Assembly: GCA_015059245.1 (NCBI GenBank)
Contig: SVAU01000007.1
Span: 67,350-131,349 of the forward strand
Source of the DNA: Bacillota bacterium
GTDB lineage: Bacteria > Bacillota_I > Bacilli_A > RF39 > UBA660
Direction of reading: 5' to 3'
DNA length: 64,000 nt
This document shows positions 1 to 7,326 of the stretch, piece by piece (positions within the stretch are counted from its first letter, which is position 1; every line of letters begins with the position of its first letter). A program made the translations under genes and the position numbers. The notes beneath the pieces were generated by a model that saw nothing but the letters and a program-made list of their open reading frames with translations, did not search any database and was not told the DNA's origin.

Positions 1-813
1 GAATTCTCCGAATAGACCTTTTTCTCCAGTAGCTGGGTCACGAGTAAATGCAACACCAGTACCACAGTCTTCTCCCATGTTACCGAATGCCATTGATTGA
101 ACGTTTACAGCAGTTCCCCATGAGTATGGGATATCATTATCTCTTCTATATACGTTTGCTCTTGGGTTATCCCATGAACGGAATACAGCTTTAACAGCAC
201 CCATTAATTGTTCTTTTGGATCACTTGGGAAATCAGAACCGATTTTAGCTTTATATTCAGCTTTGAATTGTTCTGCAAGTTCTTTTAAGTCTTCAGCTGT
301 TAATTCAACGTCTAACTTAACACCTTTTTCTTCTTTCATTTTATCGATTAGCTCTTCGAAGTATTTCTTACCTACTTCCATAACTACGTCAGAATACATT
401 TGAATGAATCTTCTGTAGCAATCATAAGCCCATCTTGCGTTTCCTGATTTTTCAGCAAGTGTTTCAACAACTTCTTCATTTAAACCTAAGTTAAGGATTG
501 TATCCATCATACCTGGCATTGAAGCTCTTGCTCCTGATCTTACTGATACTAATAATGGATTTTCTTTATCACCAAATTTTTTACCAGTGATTTCTTCCAT
601 TTTAGTGATGTACTCATTGATTTGAGATTGAATTTCTTCATTGATTTCTCTACCGTCTTCATAGTATTGAGTACACGCTTCTGTTGTAATTGTAAATCCT
701 TGTGGAACTGGTAAACCAATGTTAGTCATTTCTGCTAAGTTAGCACCTTTTCCTCCAAGTAAGTTTCTCATTGTAGCGTTTCCTTCGCTAAATAAGTATA
801 CATATTTGTGCAC
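1..813 (-). CDS. ppdK: Pyruvate, phosphate dikinase, N-terminal part (partial)
   Basis: This is the first 271 codons of a roughly 880-residue enzyme; the rest lies beyond the left edge. PPDK interconverts pyruvate, ATP and phosphate with PEP, AMP and pyrophosphate in the cytoplasm. The visible part is the start of the nucleotide-binding domain, with [10 protein letters not shown] at about residues 20-29 and [19 protein letters not shown] at about 92-110, both characteristic of PPDK. The start is a GTG at 813 behind a GGGAGG Shine-Dalgarno; the nearby ATG at 803 is out of frame. It stands alone downstream of the ABC exporter operon and its terminator. Confidence 0.93.
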   Translation of the reverse strand, partial: MHKYVYLFSEGNATMRNLLGGKGANLAEMTNIGLPVPQGFTITTEACTQYYEDGREINEEIQSQINEYITKMEEITGKKFGDKENPLLVSVRSGARASMPGMMDTILNLGLNEEVVETLAEKSGNARWAYDCYRRFIQMYSDVVMEVGKKYFEELIDKMKEEKGVKLDVELTAEDLKELAEQFKAEYKAKIGSDFPSDPKEQLMGAVKAVFRSWDNPRANVYRRDNDIPYSWGTAVNVQSMAFGNMGEDCGTGVAFTRDPATGEKGLFGEF

Positions 814-865
814 AATGATTCCTCCCTTGCCTTATTATGTCACAGGAATATTTTACCACAAATTA

Positions 866-896
866 AAAACTCGGTAATTATAATTACCTGAGTTTT
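866..896 (-). terminator. Hairpin with U-rich tail in the ppdK leader
   Basis: A long inverted repeat (AAAACTC-GGTAATTA against TAATTACC-GAGTTTT) is followed on the minus strand by TTTTTAATTT. It lies about 50 nt upstream of the ppdK GTG and well after the terminator of the preceding operon. It could be a second terminator or an attenuator for ppdK. A possible promoter (TTGTGG, 16 bp, CATAAT) lies between it and the start codon, which would favour a plain terminator. Confidence 0.5.
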
Positions 897-1011
897 CTTA
901 AACTTTACGTATACTATCTAGTATTTAAGGTTATTTTACATTTACTTTATAAATATATTTTTTGGTTATATAAGTTTTATTTTTATCAATAGTTTTTTAT
1001 GTATAAAAACA

Positions 1012-1040
1012 CTAAAAATAAAAGAGGATTGCTCCTCTTT
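1012..1040 (-). terminator. Intrinsic terminator of the ABC exporter operon
   Basis: The stem AAAGAGGA / TCCTCTTT with a TTGC loop is followed on the minus strand by a U-rich run. It overlaps the stop codon of the last permease gene. Confidence 0.8.
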
Positions 1041-1834
1041 TAACTTCTTGCACCCATTAAGTTACTTGATGAATAGTGTTTTAATCCTCTGTTAAATAAA
1101 ATAAATGCTAATGATACAAATACTATTGTAGCTACTACTAATAATATTAAATTAATAGGATTAAAACTCATAATTAAATGAACTGGTATCCAACAAGCAA
1201 ATCCACTAGGTACGATAGTGAAGAATATTATTTTAACTGCTCTACCAAATATTACATCTGGATATAAAGATGAATTTAATAAAGCTGATGTTACTACTCC
1301 TGTTACTTCACTTGATTTAAAATATTTGAATGTTAATGTATTAAATATACATATTGTACTTGCATATATTAATGATCCAAATATTATTAGTATTGTATAT
1401 AATAAAATATTTTTTATACTAAAATTGAATATTATTAATGCTATGTATCCATATAATAAATCTCCCCATGCACTTGGTTCTGTTGAAGATGTTGCTACGT
1501 AACATAATGGATTTTTAGGTGTAGTTAAGAAGGCATCTAATTTACCTTCTTCAATGTAATTAGGTATTTTATTAACTCCATTGAATAATATATGTGCTAG
1601 TCCGTAAGCACCACTAGATATGGCCCAGAATAACATTACATCATTTAATGTATAACCTCCAACAGTTTCTTTAATGGCAAATATAGTTAACCATTGGATT
1701 ATGAATGTAGCGTTATTAAAGATCATCATTATTACGGAGGTTAGGAATGCTACTTTATTTTCCATACATTTCATAGTGTTATATTTTATTCCTAAGTACA
1801 TTAACTTTAAGTTACCTTTAACCGCCGTTAACAT
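1040..1834 (-). CDS. ABC-2 type transporter permease (COG3694-like)
   Basis: This 264-residue protein has about six hydrophobic segments and no enzymatic motif. It is the second permease of a three-gene exporter in the order ATPase, permease, permease, which is the layout of the COG4586-COG4587-COG3694 system found across Bacillota. The start overlaps the end of the preceding permease gene by 17 bp, so the two are probably translationally coupled. The substrate cannot be told from sequence. It is the last gene of the operon, with a terminator overlapping its stop. Confidence 0.82.
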   Translation of the reverse strand: MLTAVKGNLKLMYLGIKYNTMKCMENKVAFLTSVIMMIFNNATFIIQWLTIFAIKETVGGYTLNDVMLFWAISSGAYGLAHILFNGVNKIPNYIEEGKLDAFLTTPKNPLCYVATSSTEPSAWGDLLYGYIALIIFNFSIKNILLYTILIIFGSLIYASTICIFNTLTFKYFKSSEVTGVVTSALLNSSLYPDVIFGRAVKIIFFTIVPSGFACWIPVHLIMSFNPINLILLVVATIVFVSLAFILFNRGLKHYSSSNLMGARS

Positions 1835-2609
1835 TTAATTTCTTCACCCCTCTTCCATATACGATTGCTAATAAACAAGATACCACAATAATAGTAATTA
1901 TTTGTGATGTTAAAACTGATATAAAAATGTCTAAATTAAAATCTATTATTAATTTAGCAGGTCCATATGATACACCATATACTGGTGTAAATTTTATTAT
2001 AGTTTGAATAAATTTAGGAAACATTTCTAATGGGAATAATACTCCAAATATAAGTACAAATTTTTGATATACCATTTGAAATGGATGAGAGTCTTCTACC
2101 CAGAATGCAGATAAACTAATTAAGATTCTTACCATACCAAATATTAATACTGCAAAGAAGAATACTGGTATAGCTGGTATTAACGAGATAGGATTAAAAC
2201 CTTCTATTGGACCAGCGAAAGTTAATCCTAAGATAACAGCTACTATTAAGAATAAGATAAATCTTACGAATGTATCTGCAATAAACTTACATATAGTAAA
2301 TAATATATAGTTATATGGTTTTGTTACTTGGTAAGCTATGTTTCCGTTTTTTATAGTATTTTTGATTTCATCTGTGGCTACTTTACTACCACTACCGAAC
2401 GTGATTATTTCTGCTAATAATAAATACCATATCATTTGATTGAATGAGTATCCATTTATTAGAGTGTTGGGATCACTATATAAGAAGTTCCATAAACTAA
2501 TTAATACTGACATTACGACTGCAAATCCAATGAATTTAAATATTAAACTTGATGAATATTGTAATGTATCATTGAATGTAGTCTTCATAACATTTAAGTA
2601 CTTTTTCAT
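1818..2609 (-). CDS. ABC-2 type transporter permease (COG4587-like)
   Basis: This is a 263-residue integral membrane protein with about six predicted transmembrane segments; the first follows a short cytoplasmic stretch (residues about 20-45). It pairs with the permease encoded next to form the membrane part of a heterodimeric ABC-2 exporter. The family assignment comes from length, hydrophobic pattern and the conserved gene triplet. The start codon abuts the ATPase stop (1 bp overlap). The substrate is unknown. Confidence 0.82.
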   Translation of the reverse strand: MKKYLNVMKTTFNDTLQYSSSLIFKFIGFAVVMSVLISLWNFLYSDPNTLINGYSFNQMIWYLLLAEIITFGSGSKVATDEIKNTIKNGNIAYQVTKPYNYILFTICKFIADTFVRFILFLIVAVILGLTFAGPIEGFNPISLIPAIPVFFFAVLIFGMVRILISLSAFWVEDSHPFQMVYQKFVLIFGVLFPLEMFPKFIQTIIKFTPVYGVSYGPAKLIIDFNLDIFISVLTSQIITIIVVSCLLAIVYGRGVKKLNVNGG

Positions 2610-3586
2610 TATTTAGTACCTTTATATATTGAACTAATAATTGTTTCTAAAGGGGTATTAGATATATTAATGTCAATTATTTTATCAGGATCTAATAATT
2701 TAATAGCATCACTGATAGTTTTTTTAGTTAAGTCTACTTCTAATTTTAAATTATAATCTTTATCTTTTAAGATATTGATTCCGTCTACATCATCTAAGTT
2801 GATCTTAGTATTCATTTTAGCTTCGACAATCTTTTTATTTAAATAATGGTATTTTAAGTTTTCCATTGAATCATCTAATACTATTTCACCGTTATTAACG
2901 ATGATTACTCTTTTACATAATTTTTCGATGTCACCAACATCATGACTAGTTAAGAATATTGTAGTATGTTTTTCTTTGTTTAATCTTTTTATGAATACTC
3001 TTATTTTTTCTTTAACTACTGGATCTAAACCGATAGTTGGTTCATCTAAGAAAAGAATTTCTGGTTCATGTATTAAGGATGCAACTATTTCACAAATCAT
3101 TCTTTGACCTAATGATAACCCTCTTACTGGTGTATTTATGAATTCGTCTAGTTCAAATATACTTTTATATTCTTCGATACGTTTTTCTACTACTGATTCA
3201 GGGATATCATATATAGCTCCGAAGAATTTGAAGTTATCATATGGTGTTAAATGGATCCAAAGTTGTTCTTTTTGTCCAAATACTGTACCTATCTTGTAGG
3301 ATAGTTCTTTTCTTTGTTTTTGTGGGTTTATACCCATTACTGATACTTCTCCTTTAGTTGGGAATAATATACCAGTTAACATTTTTATGGTAGTTGATTT
3401 ACCTGCACCATTGGGACCAATAAATGCTAGTATCTCCCCTTTTTCTACAGTAAATGATATTTTGTTTACTGCTTTTTTATCTTTGTATTTAGGTTTAAAT
3501 ATGGCTTTTATGCTTCCTTTAAGACCTTTGTCTTTTTGTTTTACTTTAAAGGTCTTTTGTAAGTCTTTTACTTCTATTGCTTTCAT
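2609..3586 (-). CDS. ABC transporter ATP-binding protein (COG4586-like)
   Basis: This 325-residue ATPase energises the two permeases encoded immediately downstream. Walker A is GPNGAGKST (57-65), the signature LSLGQ (157-161), Walker B EILFLDEP (176-183), and the H-loop is in LTSHDVGD near residue 213. An extended N-terminal stretch before the nucleotide-binding domain (about residues 12-40, Lys-rich) and a C-terminal extension are typical of the COG4586 subfamily. A GGAGG Shine-Dalgarno precedes the ATG. It heads the exporter operon and lies 10 bp after the methyltransferase gene, so they may be co-transcribed. Confidence 0.9.
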   Translation of the reverse strand: MKAIEVKDLQKTFKVKQKDKGLKGSIKAIFKPKYKDKKAVNKISFTVEKGEILAFIGPNGAGKSTTIKMLTGILFPTKGEVSVMGINPQKQRKELSYKIGTVFGQKEQLWIHLTPYDNFKFFGAIYDIPESVVEKRIEEYKSIFELDEFINTPVRGLSLGQRMICEIVASLIHEPEILFLDEPTIGLDPVVKEKIRVFIKRLNKEKHTTIFLTSHDVGDIEKLCKRVIIVNNGEIVLDDSMENLKYHYLNKKIVEAKMNTKINLDDVDGINILKDKDYNLKLEVDLTKKTISDAIKLLDPDKIIDINISNTPLETIISSIYKGTK

Positions 3587-3596
3587 AACTCCTCCT

Positions 3597-4397
3597 TTAT
3601 TTCTTTTTTGTTATCGCTAGGATGTGACCACTATAACCAATTAGATCTTTTCTATTACATACTGATAGATGGTAGTTTATGTAGTGTTGGTATGTTTCTT
3701 CATCCATATTGTTTATGGCGTCTGCTATTAGTCTAGATGGTCCATCTGTAGCTATATAGTCTTCAATAGAAATTGTTTCTTTTGTAAGTTCACTAATAAC
3801 TTCGTCTATGTATGACATATAGAATATATATTCTGGTTTATTATTTGCTTTATAATTTTCATTAACCATTTTGTCTTGACCGAAGTTGCTTATTAGTTCG
3901 TTTCTTTTGAAACCCCAGTCTAATATACTTATATCTGTTAAGATGAATGCGTACATTATAATACCGTCTTTTTTAGTTACTCTTATAGCTTCTTCTATAA
4001 CACGTTGTCTTTCTTGTTTATCGAACACATGATATAGGGGACCAAGAACAAGTGTTATATCGAATGTATTATCTTCATATCTAGATAAATCTATGGCATT
4101 TCCTTGATGAGCTTTAATATTTAGTTCTGGAGTAATTTTTGATCTTAATATAGATAGGTTGTCTTCTGATAGTTCTATTGATTCTACTTCGTAACCTAGT
4201 CTTGCATAATATAAGGAATAAGCTCCTGTGCCTGCTCCGACTTCTAATATTTTGTCTCCTTTTTTAAGGTATTTATCTATGTATGTAGTTGTTGTTATAA
4301 ATTCTATTTTATGAGTTTTATCTTTGGTAAGACGCTCATCTTCGTCATAAGTTTGTTTATAGAATTCTTTGACTATATTATCTGTTTGTCTTTCCAT
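3597..4397 (-). CDS. Class I SAM-dependent methyltransferase
   Basis: This 266-residue protein has the Rossmann methyltransferase motif I ILEVGAGTGAY at about residues 50-60, an acidic motif II residue (VESIELSEDN), and LVLGPLYHV around motif IV. These mark a small-molecule-type SAM methyltransferase of the Methyltransf_11/25 kind. The substrate is not evident. It belongs to a tightly spaced run of GNAT and nucleotidyltransferase genes read in the same direction, reminiscent of small-molecule modification or resistance cassettes, though no specific resistance family is recognised. Confidence 0.8.
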   Translation of the reverse strand: MERQTDNIVKEFYKQTYDEDERLTKDKTHKIEFITTTTYIDKYLKKGDKILEVGAGTGAYSLYYARLGYEVESIELSEDNLSILRSKITPELNIKAHQGNAIDLSRYEDNTFDITLVLGPLYHVFDKQERQRVIEEAIRVTKKDGIIMYAFILTDISILDWGFKRNELISNFGQDKMVNENYKANNKPEYIFYMSYIDEVISELTKETISIEDYIATDGPSRLIADAINNMDEETYQHYINYHLSVCNRKDLIGYSGHILAITKKK

Positions 4398-4406
4398 AAT
4401 ACCTCC

Positions 4407-4865
4407 TTATAATTCTATTTCCATTTTAATTTTCTTTTCTTTAAATCCTTTTTTCTTATAGAATTTGATTGCACTATCATTGAACGACCATACATCTAAT
4501 ACTATATTATCACATTTATTTAATTTGGCTATTTCTTTTATTTCTTCGATAAGGCTTGTACCTATTCCACGATTGTGTTCAGTTTTTTTGACTCCTAGTT
4601 GTTCTATATGCATAGTCTTTCTTTTTTTAGTGTGTCTTCCCTCTTTTACAGATATGAAAGCATTGATGAAACCTATTATTTTTATTTCTTCTGCTACTAG
4701 AAAGAAGTTATTTTTATCCGCTAGTAATAATTCAAATTCTTCTTTAGTAAAAGGATCTGCTTTTTTGAATGTTTTCTTTTCGTTTTGTTGGTGGAGATCG
4801 TGCACTTCTTCAAATATTGCATGTATTTCTTCGAAATCCATCATTGTTGCTTTTTTGATGACCAT
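4407..4865 (-). CDS. GNAT family N-acetyltransferase
   Basis: This 152-residue GNAT protein has the acetyl-CoA pyrophosphate loop in the NRGIGTSLIEEI segment and the C-terminal NDSAIKFYKKKGF motif seen in most GNATs. It would transfer an acetyl group from acetyl-CoA to an amine; the acceptor is unknown. The start was placed at the ATG at 4865, eight bases after AGGAGG; an upstream in-frame GTG would sit inside the Shine-Dalgarno. Its neighbours are another GNAT gene upstream and the methyltransferase gene downstream. Confidence 0.85.
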   Translation of the reverse strand: MVIKKATMMDFEEIHAIFEEVHDLHQQNEKKTFKKADPFTKEEFELLLADKNNFFLVAEEIKIIGFINAFISVKEGRHTKKRKTMHIEQLGVKKTEHNRGIGTSLIEEIKEIAKLNKCDNIVLDVWSFNDSAIKFYKKKGFKEKKIKMEIEL

Positions 4866-4886
4866 GATACCCACCTCCTAACTATT

Positions 4887-5465
4887 TTATTTTCTTAATA
4901 TTTTTGGTTCATAAATTTCTTTGTGGTTGTTTATGGATTCATCTACGTTAATTATGTATCGCCATACTTGACATTTTTCATAGTCACTATAGTATTCATC
5001 TATTCTTACTCCACCTAAAGCTTCCATAGTACGAGATGATGCTAAGTTAGAACTATCACAGTCTAGTATGACTTCTTTTATACCTAGGGTTTGACATCGT
5101 AGTAATGCTAGATAAAGATTTATTTTATTGTAGCCTTTATTACGTTCACTAGGTCTTATTCCATAACCGATATGTCCACCACATTTCATTAGTCTTTCAT
5201 TTAGACATAGACGGATGTTTATCATACCGATTATTCTGTCTTGTTCGTTTACAAGATAATATGTTTCTGCTGGTACTCTTTGTTCATTTGGAATACACAT
5301 TCGATCTTGTTCTAATTTATCTAGCCAACCTTGATAGTTGTCTAGATATCTGTCTAATCCACCTGAACCGTTTATATGAGAACCAACATTAATATGTTCT
5401 TGTATGTAATCTATACCCTTTTCCATGTATTCCATGGAGGGGACGATGTGTCTTAAACGTTCCAT
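4887..5465 (-). CDS. GNAT family N-acetyltransferase
   Basis: This 192-residue acetyltransferase carries HIGYGIRPSERNKGYNK, matching the beta4/motif A acetyl-CoA loop, and NLASSRTMEALGG, matching motif B. It resembles GNATs that acetylate small amines or protein N-termini, but no specific substrate can be named. A GGAAG Shine-Dalgarno precedes the ATG. It lies between the nucleotidyltransferase gene and the smaller GNAT gene in the same operon-like run. Confidence 0.83.
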   Translation of the reverse strand: MERLRHIVPSMEYMEKGIDYIQEHINVGSHINGSGGLDRYLDNYQGWLDKLEQDRMCIPNEQRVPAETYYLVNEQDRIIGMINIRLCLNERLMKCGGHIGYGIRPSERNKGYNKINLYLALLRCQTLGIKEVILDCDSSNLASSRTMEALGGVRIDEYYSDYEKCQVWRYIINVDESINNHKEIYEPKILRK

Positions 5466-5480
5466 TTTTATCTTCCTTTC

Positions 5481-6200
5481 TTATTTTTCTAAATTTTGTC
5501 TTAATACAAAGTTATATATATCGAATTTACCGTCTTCTATTACAAAGTCATATAAAGCTTTTAAGTTATGTTTTGCTGGTACATTGAAACATTTTATAAC
5601 TAGTTCGTTAAATTCGTTATTTGGGAAATCTCCAATGTCGTATTTGGCTCTATATGCTTCATCTTTAAAGAATCGTTCTATCTTTTGTTCTGGTAGAATA
5701 CAATAGCCATTATTTGCTAAGTAACAATCTACTAGATATTTTAAACATAGATAGTATTGTAATTCGTTATGGTATTTAGCTGCTAGATATTCATCGAAAG
5801 CATGCCAACAGGCGTAGTATTTCATCATATCTTTTTCTGGTTGTTTTACTAGCGCTTGTTTTGCTTCTTCTTTTAGTATTTCTACTATACCATTTCTATC
5901 TAATAGTACTTGGCCATGCAGTAGCATGTTTGCCATACTTCCACCGTGACCTCGTTTATCTTCTTCTAAGTAACCTCTTACTTTATTTATGGGGTTTACG
6001 AAGTATTCTATTAGATAACCATTAACTAGTTTATTACCACGTTCACGATATTTAGCTTTATCGTTTAATATTACATATACGTCTATGTCACTATATTCAT
6101 TTTGATTACCTACGGCATAACTGCCGACTAGTAATATAGCTTCGACTTCTTTGTCTTCCATATATGGTTTTATAAACTCATTTAGTGCTAGTTTCCACAT
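5481..6200 (-). CDS. Nucleotidyltransferase domain protein (aminoglycoside adenylyltransferase-like)
   Basis: This 239-residue protein begins with a polymerase-beta-type nucleotidyltransferase core: GSYAVG at residues 26-31 and the metal-binding DID at 38-40, followed by a helical C-terminal half rich in Tyr and Lys. Such proteins transfer a nucleotide to small molecules (aminoglycosides, lincosamides) or to macromolecules. The N-terminal motif spacing resembles streptomycin/spectinomycin-type adenylyltransferases, but sequence alone does not fix a substrate. An AGGAGG site precedes the ATG. Confidence 0.75.
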   Translation of the reverse strand: MWKLALNEFIKPYMEDKEVEAILLVGSYAVGNQNEYSDIDVYVILNDKAKYRERGNKLVNGYLIEYFVNPINKVRGYLEEDKRGHGGSMANMLLHGQVLLDRNGIVEILKEEAKQALVKQPEKDMMKYYACWHAFDEYLAAKYHNELQYYLCLKYLVDCYLANNGYCILPEQKIERFFKDEAYRAKYDIGDFPNNEFNELVIKCFNVPAKHNLKALYDFVIEDGKFDIYNFVLRQNLEK

Positions 6201-6228
6201 AATAGTCGACCTCCTTTTCTATTTATTT

Positions 6229-6366
6229 TTATTTACGTTTTAAAGTTAAATTTAGATTATGTTCATAATATTCTTTTAGATAATCTAAATATTCTTGATA
6301 ATATTTTTTAAGATATTTATATAGTTGTTTTTTATAGTATCTTAAATCATCTTTTGTATAATTCAT
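6229..6366 (-). CDS. 45-residue Tyr/Lys-rich microprotein
   Basis: This short ORF starts at an ATG eight bases after AGGAG and ends 28 bp before the nucleotidyltransferase gene. It begins 12 bp after the GNAT stop, so it looks like a real operon member. The product is highly charged and aromatic, with a run of Tyr and Lys/Glu (for example KQLYKYLKKYYQEYLDYLKE) that would form one amphipathic helix. No family is recognised. Its position and Shine-Dalgarno support translation; function is unknown. Confidence 0.5.
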   Translation of the reverse strand: MNYTKDDLRYYKKQLYKYLKKYYQEYLDYLKEYYEHNLNLTLKRK

Positions 6367-6378
6367 CTTAATCACTCC

Positions 6379-6886
6379 TTAATTTCTTCTTAATCTCATG
6401 TAGATGTCATCTACAGGGTTGTTATTTCTAGTTGTTACAGCAGTGATACGATTGTATTCTTCAAAACCAAGTCTTTGATAGCAACGAATAGCTCTTTCGT
6501 TATGAGAGAATACTATTAATCTTATTTCGTCTAGATTAAGTTCGTTAAATCCGATTCTAATTAACTCTGTTATTGCTTCTGTACCTAGACCGATATTTTG
6601 GAATAGTGGTGATATAAATATACCTATTTCTCCACTACCATTTTCTATATCATGTATTGAACAGTTACCAATGAATTCATTTGTTTCTATTGATATCATT
6701 GAGAAAGTATAATCGTTTTGATGACGTTCGATCCATGATATACTGTGTTCTCTAGTCGTTCCTTCTTGTTCGTTTTGAAGATATGTATTTATTTCTGGAT
6801 TATTCATGTTAGTGATGTAATCTTCTAAGTAACGATAGTTTGGGACGGGTGAACAGTATACGGTCAGTTCTAAAAAGTATTTCCAT
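6379..6886 (-). pseudogene. GNAT family N-acetyltransferase with frameshift near the start
   Basis: The acetyltransferase reading frame covers 6379-6807 (GEIGIFISPLFQNIGLGTEA holds the acetyl-CoA loop, followed by NERAIRCYQRLGF). In-frame codons extend well upstream of the first ATG at 6807 (LEDYITN just before MNNPEIN). The only good Shine-Dalgarno (AAGGAGG) drives an ATG at 6886 in a different frame. That frame encodes MEILFRTDRILFTRP, a typical RimJ-like N-terminus, then stops. The two frames join at CCCAAAC (6844-6838) with a one-base offset. It is a frameshift mutation, a programmed slip, or a sequencing error; a shortened protein from 6807 would lack the first strands. Confidence 0.6.
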
Positions 6887-6933
6887 AAGTTCTCCTCCTT
6901 CCTTTTTAGTATTTTTTATCTTTTAAAAATGCA

Positions 6934-7017
6934 AAAAGAGTCACATATAATGATGTGACTCCGATATAATCGTGTAGGAATTATAGTTCCCTATGTAGCT
7001 TTAATACATACTCACTA
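6934..7017 (-). ncRNA. Structured RNA element A ending in a terminator
   Basis: On the minus strand this stretch folds as a series of hairpins: TATGTA/TACATA, GGAA/TTCC, CGAT/ATCG, then the terminator GAGTCACAT/ATGTGACTC plus a U run. Order and spacing match element B at 7201-7292, while the stem sequences differ but keep pairing. The conserved unpaired or framing parts are AGTGAG, CCTACACG and CGGAGTCAC. It ends about 50 nt upstream of the GNAT ATG at 6886, as a leader or attenuator would. No known riboswitch class is recognised. Confidence 0.6.
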
Positions 7018-7152
7018 AGAGTACGATAGTCCTTTTGAGAGTTCGATATTTATGCGTGCATAAGCAGACATACTCTTAAGGAATCGTACGATAAATTGTA
7101 ATATTTCTTTTAGTTTAAATGTGACACAATAAATCCATGCATATGACATCAT
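7015..7152 (-). CDS. Putative 45-residue peptide between two structured RNA elements
   Basis: The ATG at 7152 lies eight bases after GAGAGG, directly downstream of element B's terminator, and the TAG stop falls at the beginning of element A. The predicted product has a hydrophobic middle and basic residues, beginning MMSYAWIYCVTFKLKEIL. The second half of the ORF overlaps an extended self-complementary region (GTACGAT with ATCGTAC, TCCTT with AAGGA), so the sequence may be constrained as RNA rather than protein. It may be a leader peptide, a small membrane peptide, or a chance ORF. Confidence 0.35.
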   Translation of the reverse strand: MMSYAWIYCVTFKLKEILQFIVRFLKSMSAYARINIELSKGLSYS

Positions 7153-7200
7153 AAATATCACCTCTCTTTCTTAGTTTATTCGTAGTATTAAAAGATATAA

Positions 7201-7292
7201 AAAAGCCACGAATAAAACATTCGTGACTCCGTAATACGTGTAGGTTCTTCGCCCAGCACAGCTCGTTTTATAAACTTATGTGCTCTCACTTG
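7201..7292 (-). ncRNA. Structured RNA element B ending in a terminator
   Basis: Reading the minus strand from just after xer, the RNA contains AGTGAG, an AGCACA/TGTGCT stem, a GG...CC stem, CCTACACG, a CGTA/TACG hairpin and CGGAGTCAC. It ends in a CACGAAT/ATTCGTG terminator with six U residues. It has its own consensus-like promoter at 7298-7326, which would start transcription near 7292. It is the paralogue of element A. It could be a riboswitch-like leader for the small ORF at 7015-7152 or a free-standing small RNA of about 90 nt. Confidence 0.6.
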
Positions 7293-7297
7293 AATAG

Positions 7298-7326
7298 AAA
7301 ATAACACATTTAATTTTCTTTGTCAA
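7298..7326 (-). promoter_or_regulatory. Promoter for structured RNA element B
   Basis: TTGACA (7326-7321) and TATTTT (7303-7298) are separated by exactly 17 bp. The -35 box lies inside the last codons of the xer gene. The predicted start falls at the first base of element B. Confidence 0.65.

Noticed and set aside
6934..7292. Elements A and B as T-box leaders
   Set aside because: They lack the AGGxTGGxACCGCG core that is clear in the glyS leader; only the CCTACAC word before the terminator is shared.
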